Positions 27,062-35,433 of a stretch of 64,000 nt of DNA are shown one piece after another; the stretch's first letter is position 1, and the number at the start of each line of letters is the position of its first letter. Location: contig QWPJ01000012.1 of NCBI GenBank assembly GCA_003671195.1, positions 1-64,000 on the forward strand, in the 5' to 3' direction. The position numbers and the translations under genes were made by a program. This DNA is from Planctomycetota bacterium. GTDB taxonomy: Bacteria > Planctomycetota > Planctomycetia > Pirellulales > Pirellulaceae. The notes below the pieces were generated by a model. It worked only from the letters and a program-made list of their open reading frames with translations, was not told the origin of the DNA and ran no database searches.

Positions 27062-27745
27062 ATGGATACCGAAACCTTCAACAAGCCAACGCCGCCGAAT
27101 TTTCGGGGATTGCATCCCGATCTCCCGCTCCGCAAGTATCACCGACACCTGCCACATTGGAGACAAGAGGGTGCGACTTACGCTGTCACGTTTCGCCAAT
27201 CGGATTCGATTCCGCAGACACATCTGCAATCGCTCAAACGTTGGCGAGCCATCTGGGAGCAACAACACCCTGAACCACGCTCGGAGATCGAATGGAAGCA
27301 GTTCGCTAAGGAGATCACTAACAAGACCGAACGTTGGATGGATGAAGGCTATGGCTCATGTGTGTTTCGCGAGTCCAGGTTCTCCAGAATGATGTCTGAT
27401 TCGCTCCTGCATTTTCAGAACCAACGCCACTTCACGTCGTGCTTCGTGGTGATGCCAAACCACGTCCATGTGGTGATTCGACCGATGTCCAGTTTTGAGT
27501 TGGAAGATTGTCTGCAGCGAATTAAGCAGTACGTCTCAACGCATGTAAATAAGGACCTCAAACAAGAGGGAACGCTTTGGGAAGAAGAAAGCTACGACCG
27601 CATCGTTCGAGATGAAGAGCATCTTTGGAACGTCGTTCAATACATCGGCCGGAATCCCAAAAAAGCAGGCATTCCGGTCGCACAATGGGTACGATGGATA
27701 CATCCAGACTGGCAGGCTGCTGGTTGGGATTTCCGCGACGATTAA
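27062..27745 (+). CDS. REP-associated tyrosine transposase (RAYT, Y1/IS200-like)
   Basis: From ATG 27062 the product is 227 residues, the usual RAYT length. It has the N-terminal strand HLPHWRQEGATYAVTFRQSDS, the HUH motif MPNHVHVVIRP (His134, His136) and a downstream helix RIKQYVSTHVNK carrying the likely catalytic Tyr157. The end YIGRNPKKAG is a common RAYT motif. Such enzymes nick single-stranded DNA at REP palindromes and are thought to spread them. Here the gene is bracketed by six REP copies and sits between the DUF1592 and DUF1552 genes, which normally adjoin. The longer frame to 26981 would translate part of a REP and is rejected. Confidence 0.93.
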   Translation: MDTETFNKPTPPNFRGLHPDLPLRKYHRHLPHWRQEGATYAVTFRQSDSIPQTHLQSLKRWRAIWEQQHPEPRSEIEWKQFAKEITNKTERWMDEGYGSCVFRESRFSRMMSDSLLHFQNQRHFTSCFVVMPNHVHVVIRPMSSFELEDCLQRIKQYVSTHVNKDLKQEGTLWEEESYDRIVRDEEHLWNVVQYIGRNPKKAGIPVAQWVRWIHPDWQAAGWDFRDD

Positions 27746-27749
27746 AGTT

Positions 27750-27821
27750 GTACGACGGACTGGAAGTCCGTCGTACGGACAGGCAAAAAAACACGTACGA
27801 CGGACTTCCAGTCCGTCGTAC
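27750..27821. repeat. Inverted pair of REP palindromes downstream of the RAYT gene
   Basis: Two copies of the same palindrome at 27750-27776 (tggaa centre) and 27795-27821 (ttcca centre) face each other across 18 bases, forming a BIME-like inverted pair. The first starts five bases after the RAYT stop codon. The pair could fold into a larger hairpin and act as a transcript end. Confidence 0.93.
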
Positions 27822-27881
27822 CGTTGGACAGACAACCCTGGACTTCGACTGAAACAACACCCTCCTAAAAGGATACATCCC

Positions 27882-29183
27882 ATGCACATCACATCTGCAT
27901 CGACCATTTCGCGACGTACCCTGCTGCGTGGGCTTGGCGTTTCGATGGCTCTGCCTTGGCTCGAATCGCTGTCCTTCGCAGCAGGACTGGGGGTTAACGC
28001 CGCCTCACAACCGCCAACCCGCACGCTCGTCACTTTCACTGGCATGGGCTTTCACTCCCAGCACTGGTGGGCCAAGGGCGAGGGTGCCGCGATGGAGCTC
28101 GGGCCGTGTCTGAAACCGCTCGAGCCGTGGAAGGAGCGGATGGTCTTTCTTCGAGGCTTGTGGAACGAGCAGGCCAACAATGGGGTCATCCACTGCATGC
28201 AGACCGGGAACATGCTCAGCGGCGCACCGATGTCAAAGACCGAGGTCCACACAGGCGTCAGTTTCGACCAAGTCATGGCGCAGCGGATCGGCGACCGCAC
28301 CCGAATCCCATCGTTGGTCCTGGGCTGCGAGGGACCGATTCCCGGGCTCCAGGACGGGCATCCGTTGCTTTACAGCTCGCACATTTCTTGGAGCACAGCG
28401 GTCTCACCGACCTGGACAGAGACGCGTCCGGCCCTGGCCTTCGACCAACTTTTCCGCACCGAGCCCAATCGGGGCGACCGCCGAGTCGTCGATGCCGTGC
28501 TCGAAGACGCCCGGTCGCTACGGCAGCGGCTCTCTGTATCGGACCGACAGCGGTTCGAGGAGTACCTGGGGAGCGTTCACGAGATCGAGGGTCGCATCAA
28601 ACGTGCCGGCCAGGAGCGCGAGGCCGGAGGCTGGACCCCGAGCCTGGCCGCCCCGGATCGCCCGCGACCCGCCGATGGCATTCCCGCTGATATCCCGGAC
28701 TACTGGAAACTCATGAACGACATCGTGTTGTTGGCCTTCCGTACCGACACCACCCGGATCGCGACCCTCAAGTATTGCAACGACGGCTCCGCCGAAACCC
28801 ACACGCACTGCGGTGCCAAAGATCAGCATCACCAGATGGCCCACACCCAGCCAGCTGAGCTTATCCCCCTCAACCAGTTCTTCATGGCCCAGCTTGCTTA
28901 CCTCTGCGAGCGAATGTCGGAGGTCAAGGAAGGGGATCGCACACTGCTCGACAACACTGCAATCGCGCACTGTTCGAGCATGCTCCACGGCAACCACGAT
29001 TCCAAGCACTTGCCGATCGTCCTGCTCGGCGGCGCCGGGGGCAAACTCCGAGGCGGACGAGTGCTCGACTACCTCGATGCTCCCAACCGGCGGATGTGCA
29101 GCCTGTTCCTTAGCCTCATGGAGTGGGGCGGCCTGGAGCTCGACCAATTCGGCGATTCGAACGAGCGGCTGACGGGCATTTGA
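27882..29183 (+). CDS. DUF1552 twin-arginine secreted protein
   Basis: The 433-residue product starts at ATG 27882 with AAAGGA upstream; longer frames translate REP sequence. A Tat signal is seen (ISRRTLLRGLGVSMALPWLESL, Arg11-Arg12). The DUF1552 domain follows, with GMGFHSQHWW, FLRGLWNEQA, GVSFDQVMAQRIG, the HXXSHH-type region (THCGAKDQHHQMAHTQ) and AIAHCSSMLHGNHDSKHLPIVLLGG. Family members are exported folded, probably with a cofactor, and pair with DUF1592 proteins; the biochemical role is unknown. The DUF1592 partner lies upstream at 22823, separated by the RAYT insertion. Confidence 0.92.
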   Translation: MHITSASTISRRTLLRGLGVSMALPWLESLSFAAGLGVNAASQPPTRTLVTFTGMGFHSQHWWAKGEGAAMELGPCLKPLEPWKERMVFLRGLWNEQANNGVIHCMQTGNMLSGAPMSKTEVHTGVSFDQVMAQRIGDRTRIPSLVLGCEGPIPGLQDGHPLLYSSHISWSTAVSPTWTETRPALAFDQLFRTEPNRGDRRVVDAVLEDARSLRQRLSVSDRQRFEEYLGSVHEIEGRIKRAGQEREAGGWTPSLAAPDRPRPADGIPADIPDYWKLMNDIVLLAFRTDTTRIATLKYCNDGSAETHTHCGAKDQHHQMAHTQPAELIPLNQFFMAQLAYLCERMSEVKEGDRTLLDNTAIAHCSSMLHGNHDSKHLPIVLLGGAGGKLRGGRVLDYLDAPNRRMCSLFLSLMEWGGLELDQFGDSNERLTGI

Positions 29184-29403
29184 ACCGGCTGCTATGGAAG
29201 CATCGATACCCGAAGACGCCTTGAGAAGGCTGCTGGGAATGATCAAGACCGTCTCAGACTCGGATGGCAACTGGCCTATGGGCGAGAGCCGACCGCAGAG
29301 GAAATTGCGGTGGCGACGGAGTTTCTTGAGACTCCGGTGTCCGCCAGTCCTGGGCTATCGCACAACGATTGGTCTTGTCGCAAGTGGACGCCTGATCTAG
29401 TTT
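29184..29403 (+). pseudogene. C-terminal remnant of a DUF1553 (PSD1) protein
   Basis: Directly after the DUF1552 stop and in the same frame, the DNA reads RRRLEKAAGNDQDRLRLG then WQLAYGREPTAEEIAVATEF. This is the characteristic C-terminal helix of DUF1553 proteins (lAYGREPTaeEl). It stops at the TAA at 29401-29403, which is formed by the first base of the adjoining repeat block. No start codon or upstream domain remains. It looks like the stub of a lost DUF1549/DUF1553 gene; an intact relative follows at 30517. Confidence 0.75.
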
Positions 29404-29540
29404 AACAGTTAGCCGTAGGCGTACTGTCCATTTGTACGCTTCGTTTAAGGCGTACTGTCCGTCGAAGCTGGCGATGAATCCAGTACGCCTGCGGCTGACT
29501 GTTAAACGAAATGGGGTACGCCTGCGGCTAACTGTTAAAC
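29401..29540. repeat. Second REP family, copies upstream of RAYT-like gene 2
   Basis: Copies of a different repeat, consensus gtacgcctgcggctaactgt followed by taaacga, lie at 29401-29424 (inverted), 29483-29512 and 29516-29540, with a truncated inverted piece (tcgtttaaggcgtac) at 29441-29455. The last copy ends 20 bases before the transposase-like start codon. The family shares no sequence with the repeats around the first RAYT. Confidence 0.92.
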
Positions 29541-29560
29541 AAAGAGACGAGAGGAAAATT

Positions 29561-30184
29561 ATGGTGTACGGATACCATATCGTTCTTCCACACTACGGTT
29601 TCTGGCTTCCCAACGATCCGCGTGGATCTTGGTCTGAGTTTGTCGGCTGTTGGGAGATTGCTAGGTTTGGTGAATCCACCCGCCATCTGGAACAACGCAC
29701 GTTGGCGATGTTGACCCCAGAAGAACTGGCACTTCGTGAGGCAGCAAGGCAAGCTCTACTGTACCCACCCGTCTCGTTGACCGGCAAGCAAGCATTGTCG
29801 GTCGCAAACGGTTTCAAAGAACAGTCGTCCAAAAGCGACTATGCGATCTGGGCTTGCTCCATTCTTCCCGAGCACACTCATCTCGTGATTGCGAGGCATC
29901 GCTACAAAGCAGAACAGATTGCAAACTTATTGAAAGGGGCCGCCACTGCTCGTCTCATTGATGATGATATCCACCCGCTACGGCAATATGCAAAGCCTGA
30001 CAAAAGACCGCCTGGCATGTGGGCCAGACATCAATGGATATCTTATTTGGACAGTGATCAAGCAATCGAGAACGCGATCAACTATGTGATTGAAAACCCT
30101 ATCAAAGAAGGTAAGCCAATGCAAAACTGGAAATGGATCACTCCCTACGCTGGCCTAGACCCAGGCTGGACGACACTCAACTAA
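29561..30184 (+). CDS. RAYT-like transposase protein lacking the usual tyrosine
   Basis: From ATG 29561 (GAGAGG upstream) the product is 207 residues. The start IVLPHYGFWLPNDPRGSWS and the HUH-like motif ILPEHTHLVIARH (His105, His107) mark it as an IS200/RAYT-related protein; the end AINYVIENPIKEGKPMQNW matches the family tail (YV.ENP.K.G). In the first RAYT the catalytic Tyr lies 23 residues after the first motif His; here that position falls in LLKGAATARLID with Ala, and no Tyr occurs from 116 to 140. It may be inactive, use another residue (Tyr115), or be a domesticated member. It is flanked by its own repeat family. Confidence 0.85.
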   Translation: MVYGYHIVLPHYGFWLPNDPRGSWSEFVGCWEIARFGESTRHLEQRTLAMLTPEELALREAARQALLYPPVSLTGKQALSVANGFKEQSSKSDYAIWACSILPEHTHLVIARHRYKAEQIANLLKGAATARLIDDDIHPLRQYAKPDKRPPGMWARHQWISYLDSDQAIENAINYVIENPIKEGKPMQNWKWITPYAGLDPGWTTLN

Positions 30185-30190
30185 CCTAGA

Positions 30191-30376
30191 CTAACAGTCA
30201 GCCGATGGCGTACGGGCCGTTGATGGCAGCAGTGAATCCAGTACGCCTGCGGCTGACTGTTCAACGAGATAGGTACGCCGATGGCGTACGGGCTGTTGAT
30301 GGCGGCAGTGAATCCAGTACGCCTGCGGCTAACTGTTAAACGAAATAGGTACGCCGATCCGCAAGCGGGCCCTACG
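30191..30376. repeat. Second REP family, tandem block downstream of RAYT-like gene 2
   Basis: An inverted copy lies at 30191-30213, then direct copies at 30241-30270 and 30317-30345. Each direct copy is followed by a small palindrome (gtacgccgatggcgtac at 30273-30289; a diverged form at 30349-30376). The whole unit of about 76 bp, including the spacer gttgatggcagcagtgaatc, is tandemly repeated. The remaining gap to 30516 shows no gene. Confidence 0.9.
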
Positions 30377-30516
30377 ATGAGAAAAAGCCGATCAGACTGA
30401 CGTACGTTTACACAAGATACGCAGGGGTTCTGCGCTGGTTTCATGCCAAATGACCAGCTATACTGCAGTGCCCCGCTACACCCTTCCTTGAATCCCCCCC
30501 GCCTTTGGAGGCGACG

Positions 30517-33258
30517 ATGGTCGCTGAGTCTCCTGTCACGTTACACGGTGTCACTTCGCACAGTGTCGCTTCGCACAGTGTCACATCGCACGGTGGCACT
30601 TCAGGCAGCCGCACTTTATGCAGTTGCAGACTAGCTATTTGCATAGCTGCGCTTGGCGTAGCGACTTGGCTGCTGGCATCGACTGCTCTGTCCGCTCAAT
30701 TGACGGTCTTGCCAAACAAACTCGAGCTCACTGGGCAAGATCCGATTCACGGCGTGGTTGTCTCGCTGACCGATGACCAAGGAAATGTCTCCGATGTTTC
30801 CCATCGCGTCACTTTCCAAGTGGATAAACCCGAACTCGTGGCTGTCGATCAGCGGGGTGTGATGGAAGCTCAGGCCGATGGCCAAACGGTGTTGGTTGTC
30901 AAACTCGATGAGCTGTCGACCTCTGCGCCGATCACGGTGAGAAACTTCGGCACCAAGCATCCGCCGTCGTTCAAACAGGACCTCCTGCCGATCCTGACTC
31001 GCAGCGGCTGCAACACCGGTGCTTGTCATGGAAAGCTCTCGGGCCAAAATGGCTTTAAACTGTCGCTTCGCGGTTACGCTCCAGAATGGGATCACGATTC
31101 GATCGCGCGGGATGTCAGCAGCCGCCGCATCGATTTTGGTTTTCCTGAGGAAAGCCTTCTGCTGACGAAACCTTCCGGCGGCGTGGCGCATGAAGGAGGC
31201 GTACGGTTTCGACCCGAGTCGCGAATGTGGCGGACGCTGCGCGATTGGGTTGCGGCTCGCGCTCCAGCACCAGTTGCTGACGAACCCGATGTCGCACGTT
31301 TGGAGGTTCTGCCGGGCAATTGCTCGATGACGCTTGATCAAACCCAGCAATTGCTCGTGCGCGCTCACTATACCGATGGACGCCTTCGCGATGTGACTTG
31401 GCTGGCTCAGTTCTTCTCGATCGATCCAAATAAGGTCTCCGTCAATGCATCCGGCTTGGTCAAAGCGCTGCGGCACGGCGAAGCGGGTGTGCGAGTTCAT
31501 TTCCAAGGTCAGGTCGAAGTGGTCCGCTTCACGATGCCCTTTCCTTACACGGTCGCTCCCGAGCTTTATACCGCACAGCAGAATGGGATCGACGGGCCTT
31601 TGTTTGCCAAGCTCAAACAACTTCAAGTGCCGCCGGTTGGCCCCTGCAGCGATCTTACGTTTTTGCGTCGTGTTTACCTCGATGCTGCCGGTATCCTGCC
31701 AACACCCGCAGAGGTTATTGCATTTCAATCCGACACGAGTCCGGACAAACGCAGTCGTGTGATCAACGCGTTGCTCGATCGACCCGAGTTCACTGACTAT
31801 TGGACCCTGCAATTGGCCGACTTGCTGCAGAACCGAAAAGAGCGTGATCATGATGTGCGCGGCCAGAAAGGAGTCAAGGCGTTTCATCGGTGGCTGCGCG
31901 AGCAAGTCGCGACGAACCGTCGATGGAGCGATATCGCTAAAGACGTATTGCTGGCCAGAGGCGATGTGGTTTCGCAACCGCAAGCGGGCTATTTCGTCAC
32001 GGTCGTCGGCGAGTTTCAAAAAGTCGAAGAGAGCGAATTGCCCGACAGCGTCGCACAATCGTTTCTCGGAACTCGCATCGGGTGTGCCCGCTGTCACAAC
32101 CATCCTTTGGAGCGTTACACTCAAGACGATTTCTATCACTTTGCCGCTTGCTTTGCCAAGGTGAACCTCGACCGCCAGAATCCGCAGAGCGGTGCCAGCG
32201 CGGTGACAACCACCAGCCGCGATGAAACCGAACAACACAAACGCATCGCCGAATCGGCCAAAAAGCTCGCCGAAGCCTGCTTAGCGACGTTGCCCGAAGA
32301 CGAGAAGAAAAAGCAAATCGCGGATCGGCAACGCGAACTTGACACTCAAACGCGCCGGCTCGAGGAGATTCGTCTGCGCAGTCCAGGAGTCACGCAACCG
32401 CGCACCGGAAAGTTTGTGGCCCCGCAAACGCTCGACGGTCTTGCCGTGCCGTTCGAACCGGGCAGCGACCCTCGCATTGCATTTGTGAACTGGACCATCG
32501 ACCACGAATACTTTTCCGGAGCGATGATCAATCGTTTGTGGAAACATTTCTTCGCGGTCGGACTGGTCGAGCCGGTCGATGACTTGCGAGCTAGCAACCC
32601 CCCCTCCAATCCCGAACTATGGAAGGTGCTTAACGACGAGTTTCGCGCCAGCAATTTTGACATGCGTCACATCATCCGCTTGATTTTGAATTCACGAGCC
32701 TACCAACTCGATTCAGCGAACATTCCAGAAAACGAAAACGATACGACGTATTACTCTCATTACTATGCAAGACGTTTGCCGGCAGAAGTCATGATCGATG
32801 CGATTGCGGCGGCGACGGAGATCCCCAATTCCTTTCCAGGTTACCCAATCGGTGTTCGTGCCACGCAGGTCGCCGATCCCGCCGCCGATTCGTATTTTTT
32901 GACACTCTTCGGACGCAGCGATCGTGTCACGGCCTGTGCGTGTGAGCGTAAGGGAGAAGTCACGTTGCCACAGTTGCTGCACCTGAGCAACGATGAGAAT
33001 CTGATCAAGAACATCCGCGCGCCCGAAGGCCGGCTTGCGAGTCTCCTGAAGAATGCTGACTCGGAAACCGTGACGGAACAAATTTTCCTGGCAACATTCT
33101 CTCGGATGCCAAACGACGCCGAACGAGCGGCGATCCGTGCTGCGATGAGCGCCACAGAAACTGCGGTCGCATCTGAGAAGGCGGATAATCGCGAAGAGGT
33201 ATTCGCCGACTTGTTTTGGGCGTTACTGAACTCGAAAGAGTTCGCTTTTAACCACTAA
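30517..33258 (+). CDS. DUF1549/DUF1553 planctomycete cytochrome with Ig-like domains
   Basis: From ATG 30517 (GGAGG nine bases upstream) the product is 913 residues. An odd 30-residue Ser/His/Thr repeat (VTSHSVASHSVTSHGGT) precedes the signal segment (LAICIAALGVATWLLASTAL). Two bacterial Ig-like (BIG2) regions flank a PSCyt-type motif CNTGACHGK (about residue 168). DUF1549 starts at FLRRVYLDAAGILPTPAEVI and contains CARCHNHPLERY; a helical linker follows, then DUF1553 (FVNWTIDHEYFSGAMINRLW, RLILNSRAYQLDSA). These secreted proteins pair with DUF1501 proteins, as here. The activity is unknown; the Cys motifs suggest haem or metal binding. Confidence 0.93.
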   Translation: MVAESPVTLHGVTSHSVASHSVTSHGGTSGSRTLCSCRLAICIAALGVATWLLASTALSAQLTVLPNKLELTGQDPIHGVVVSLTDDQGNVSDVSHRVTFQVDKPELVAVDQRGVMEAQADGQTVLVVKLDELSTSAPITVRNFGTKHPPSFKQDLLPILTRSGCNTGACHGKLSGQNGFKLSLRGYAPEWDHDSIARDVSSRRIDFGFPEESLLLTKPSGGVAHEGGVRFRPESRMWRTLRDWVAARAPAPVADEPDVARLEVLPGNCSMTLDQTQQLLVRAHYTDGRLRDVTWLAQFFSIDPNKVSVNASGLVKALRHGEAGVRVHFQGQVEVVRFTMPFPYTVAPELYTAQQNGIDGPLFAKLKQLQVPPVGPCSDLTFLRRVYLDAAGILPTPAEVIAFQSDTSPDKRSRVINALLDRPEFTDYWTLQLADLLQNRKERDHDVRGQKGVKAFHRWLREQVATNRRWSDIAKDVLLARGDVVSQPQAGYFVTVVGEFQKVEESELPDSVAQSFLGTRIGCARCHNHPLERYTQDDFYHFAACFAKVNLDRQNPQSGASAVTTTSRDETEQHKRIAESAKKLAEACLATLPEDEKKKQIADRQRELDTQTRRLEEIRLRSPGVTQPRTGKFVAPQTLDGLAVPFEPGSDPRIAFVNWTIDHEYFSGAMINRLWKHFFAVGLVEPVDDLRASNPPSNPELWKVLNDEFRASNFDMRHIIRLILNSRAYQLDSANIPENENDTTYYSHYYARRLPAEVMIDAIAAATEIPNSFPGYPIGVRATQVADPAADSYFLTLFGRSDRVTACACERKGEVTLPQLLHLSNDENLIKNIRAPEGRLASLLKNADSETVTEQIFLATFSRMPNDAERAAIRAAMSATETAVASEKADNREEVFADLFWALLNSKEFAFNH

Positions 33259-33286
33259 CCACGAACCACTAACCCCTCCGAATGTC

Positions 33287-34603
33287 ATGATCGACGTATC
33301 CCTTGCCAATCATTGTTCAAGGCTATGCAGCGGTGTGTCGCGCCGCAACTTCGTCCGGCTCGGCGCGTTGGCTCCGCTGGGGCTTTCTCTGCCGCAACTG
33401 CTGGCTGCGGAGGCTTCTGGGCAACAAGCGCGAGCAAAATCGGTGATTCTGATTTTCCTAGGGGGTGGATTGTCCCATCATGACTCGTTCGACATGAAGC
33501 CCGATGCCGTAGAGCAAATTCGTGGCAAGTACAGCAGCATCGAAACCAACGTTCCAGGGCTTCGCATTTGCGAATTGCTTCCCAAAACAGCTCAGGTGAT
33601 GGACAAGTTGACGCTGGTGCGAAGCGGATCGCATGAGAACGATCATCATGAGACGGCAACCAACTGGGTCTTGTCTGGCAGATTCGGAACACCGTTTGGA
33701 GACCATCCGGCGATCGGTTCGATCGTAGCCCACGAAACCGGATTTGGGGGGGTGGTTCCGCCGTATGTCGCGGTGCCACGCAACCCTTCGTTTACCTGGG
33801 AACTGGGAAAAAGTGTTTGGCTTGGCGGTCGTTGCGAATCGTTCAAAGCGGGGAATCCCAGCGAGGCGAATTACCGCGTTCGAGACCTTGCCGCTCCGGC
33901 CAACGCAACGCCACAAGTCCTCGAGCGCCGCAAGTCGTTGCTGGCTGCCGTCGACCAGCTTGCGGATCGCGTCAAGCGAAATGATCAGATTGATACTTAC
34001 GATGAATTCAGCCGTAAGGCCACGGAAATGGTCCTTTCGCCTCAGGCCCAAGCGGCCTTCGCGATCGACCGCGAAGAGTCAGCTACGCGCGACACTTACG
34101 GACGCAACGAATTTGGCCAAAGTGCTCTGCTAGCCAGACGCTTGGTCGAAAACGGCGTTCGGTTTGTGACGATCAACTACGGCGGCTGGGATCACCACGG
34201 CGAAATCTTTAAAGGGCTGGACAAGAAATTGCCTGAGTTCGATCAGGGTTTCAGCGCGTTGATGAACGACTTGGACCAGCGTGGATTGCTGGCCGAGACG
34301 ATGGTCTTGGCGATGGGTGAGTTTGGTCGGACGCCCAAGGTAAACGACAAGGCTGGTCGCGATCACTGGGGTCGTGCCGGTTCGATGCTATGGGCCGGTG
34401 CCGGCGTTGCTCGTGGAGGTGTGATCGGGTCGACCGACAAGAACGGGGCGTTCGTCACCGATCGTCCAGTTCGGCCTGCGGACGTAGCCTGGACCCTCTA
34501 CGATGCCCTGGGGATCGATCCGGCAAAAGAGTTGCGCACACCTGAGGGACGACCCGTGTCGATCCTTGCCGAAGGGGCCACCATCAAGGAACTGTTTTCA
34601 TGA
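33287..34603 (+). CDS. DUF1501 twin-arginine secreted protein
   Basis: The 438-residue product has a Tat signal (VSRRNFVRLGALAPLGLSL, Arg19-Arg20) and a DUF1501 domain of alkaline-phosphatase-like fold. Motifs are VILIFLGGGLSHHDSFDMKP, VRSGSHENDHHETATNW, FVTINYGGWDHHGEIF, VLAMGEFGRTPKVND and GRDHWGRAGSMLWAGAG. The conserved Asp/His residues fit a metal site; the substrate is unknown. It follows the DUF1549/1553 gene by 28 bp and overlaps the next gene by four bases (ATGA), so the four genes to 36782 form one operon. Confidence 0.94.
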   Translation: MIDVSLANHCSRLCSGVSRRNFVRLGALAPLGLSLPQLLAAEASGQQARAKSVILIFLGGGLSHHDSFDMKPDAVEQIRGKYSSIETNVPGLRICELLPKTAQVMDKLTLVRSGSHENDHHETATNWVLSGRFGTPFGDHPAIGSIVAHETGFGGVVPPYVAVPRNPSFTWELGKSVWLGGRCESFKAGNPSEANYRVRDLAAPANATPQVLERRKSLLAAVDQLADRVKRNDQIDTYDEFSRKATEMVLSPQAQAAFAIDREESATRDTYGRNEFGQSALLARRLVENGVRFVTINYGGWDHHGEIFKGLDKKLPEFDQGFSALMNDLDQRGLLAETMVLAMGEFGRTPKVNDKAGRDHWGRAGSMLWAGAGVARGGVIGSTDKNGAFVTDRPVRPADVAWTLYDALGIDPAKELRTPEGRPVSILAEGATIKELFS

Positions 34604-35433
34604 GACGTGCCGCAGCACTAGGTTGCTGCAAGGCGCGCGACCTTCGATGGGGCGATGGCCCCCTGTCTTGCATCCGCCTGAATTTAATAACCTCAGCCGT
34701 GCTGTCTCTGCTGGCAAGTGCCGGCACGGACCTGCAAGCTCAGAGTCCGGTCGTTTCTGCGCCGAGCATCACGGCAAGCGAACCGGCGGCGCTGGTCAGA
34801 GGTCGAAAGGAAACATTCAAACTGCGTGGCTTTGAACTCAAGGGAGCGACGCAACTTCGTTTCCCATCGTCTGAGCAGATCGTTGTCGAACTCAAAGAGT
34901 CCACCGACGCTGGTCAGGCAAAAGGTTTGGAGAACAAAGTCGTCGGCGACAAGCAACTCGTCGCCGAAATCACATTGCCAGCCGACGTTCCGACCGGATG
35001 GATTGAATATGTTGTGGTAACGCCCGTAGGAGAAGTGAAAAGTAAAATCATGGTGCTCGATCCAGAATCATCGATCGACGAGCGCGAACCGAATCAAGGA
35101 TTCCGTGGCGCCCAGGAACTGCGCGTTGGCCAATCGGTTCGCGGCAGTATTCAAAGCGATAAGGATGTCGACGTCTTTGCATTTCCCTCGCTGGTAGGTC
35201 AACCACTTCGAATCACGGTCACCAGCGGTGGCCCATTGCTGATGGATGTGGCGGTCCAGTGTTACGACGCGCGCGGCCAGTTTCTTGCAGCGGCCGACGA
35301 TGGCCCATCACGAGATCCGGTCTTGACTCTAACGACCAAAACCGAAGGTCCCATCTATCTGTGTGTCAGCAGTTCGCACGACCTGGGTGGCCCCTGGCAC
35401 AGTTATTTGATGACGATTGAGGAAGTCAAATGA
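34600..35433 (+). CDS. Secreted PPC-domain protein
   Basis: The 277-residue product overlaps the DUF1501 stop (ATGA). It has a hydrophobic signal (LITSAVLSLLASAGTDLQA), an Ig-like beta domain (GRKETFKLRGFELKGATQL, ADVPTGWIEYVVVTPVGE) and a bacterial pre-peptidase C-terminal domain (DEREPNQGFRGAQELRVGQ, GSIQSDKDVDVFAFPS, TEGPIYLCVSSSHD). PPC domains are accessory beta-sandwiches of secreted proteins. The role is probably structural or binding, within the complex formed by the operon products; this is inferred from position only. Confidence 0.85.
   Translation: MRRAAALGCCKARDLRWGDGPLSCIRLNLITSAVLSLLASAGTDLQAQSPVVSAPSITASEPAALVRGRKETFKLRGFELKGATQLRFPSSEQIVVELKESTDAGQAKGLENKVVGDKQLVAEITLPADVPTGWIEYVVVTPVGEVKSKIMVLDPESSIDEREPNQGFRGAQELRVGQSVRGSIQSDKDVDVFAFPSLVGQPLRITVTSGGPLLMDVAVQCYDARGQFLAAADDGPSRDPVLTLTTKTEGPIYLCVSSSHDLGGPWHSYLMTIEEVK

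Noticed and set aside
30631-32238. 535-codon minus-strand frame opposite the DUF1549/1553 gene
   Set aside because: The plus strand encodes unmistakable DUF1549 motifs; the antisense product has no domain or start signal.
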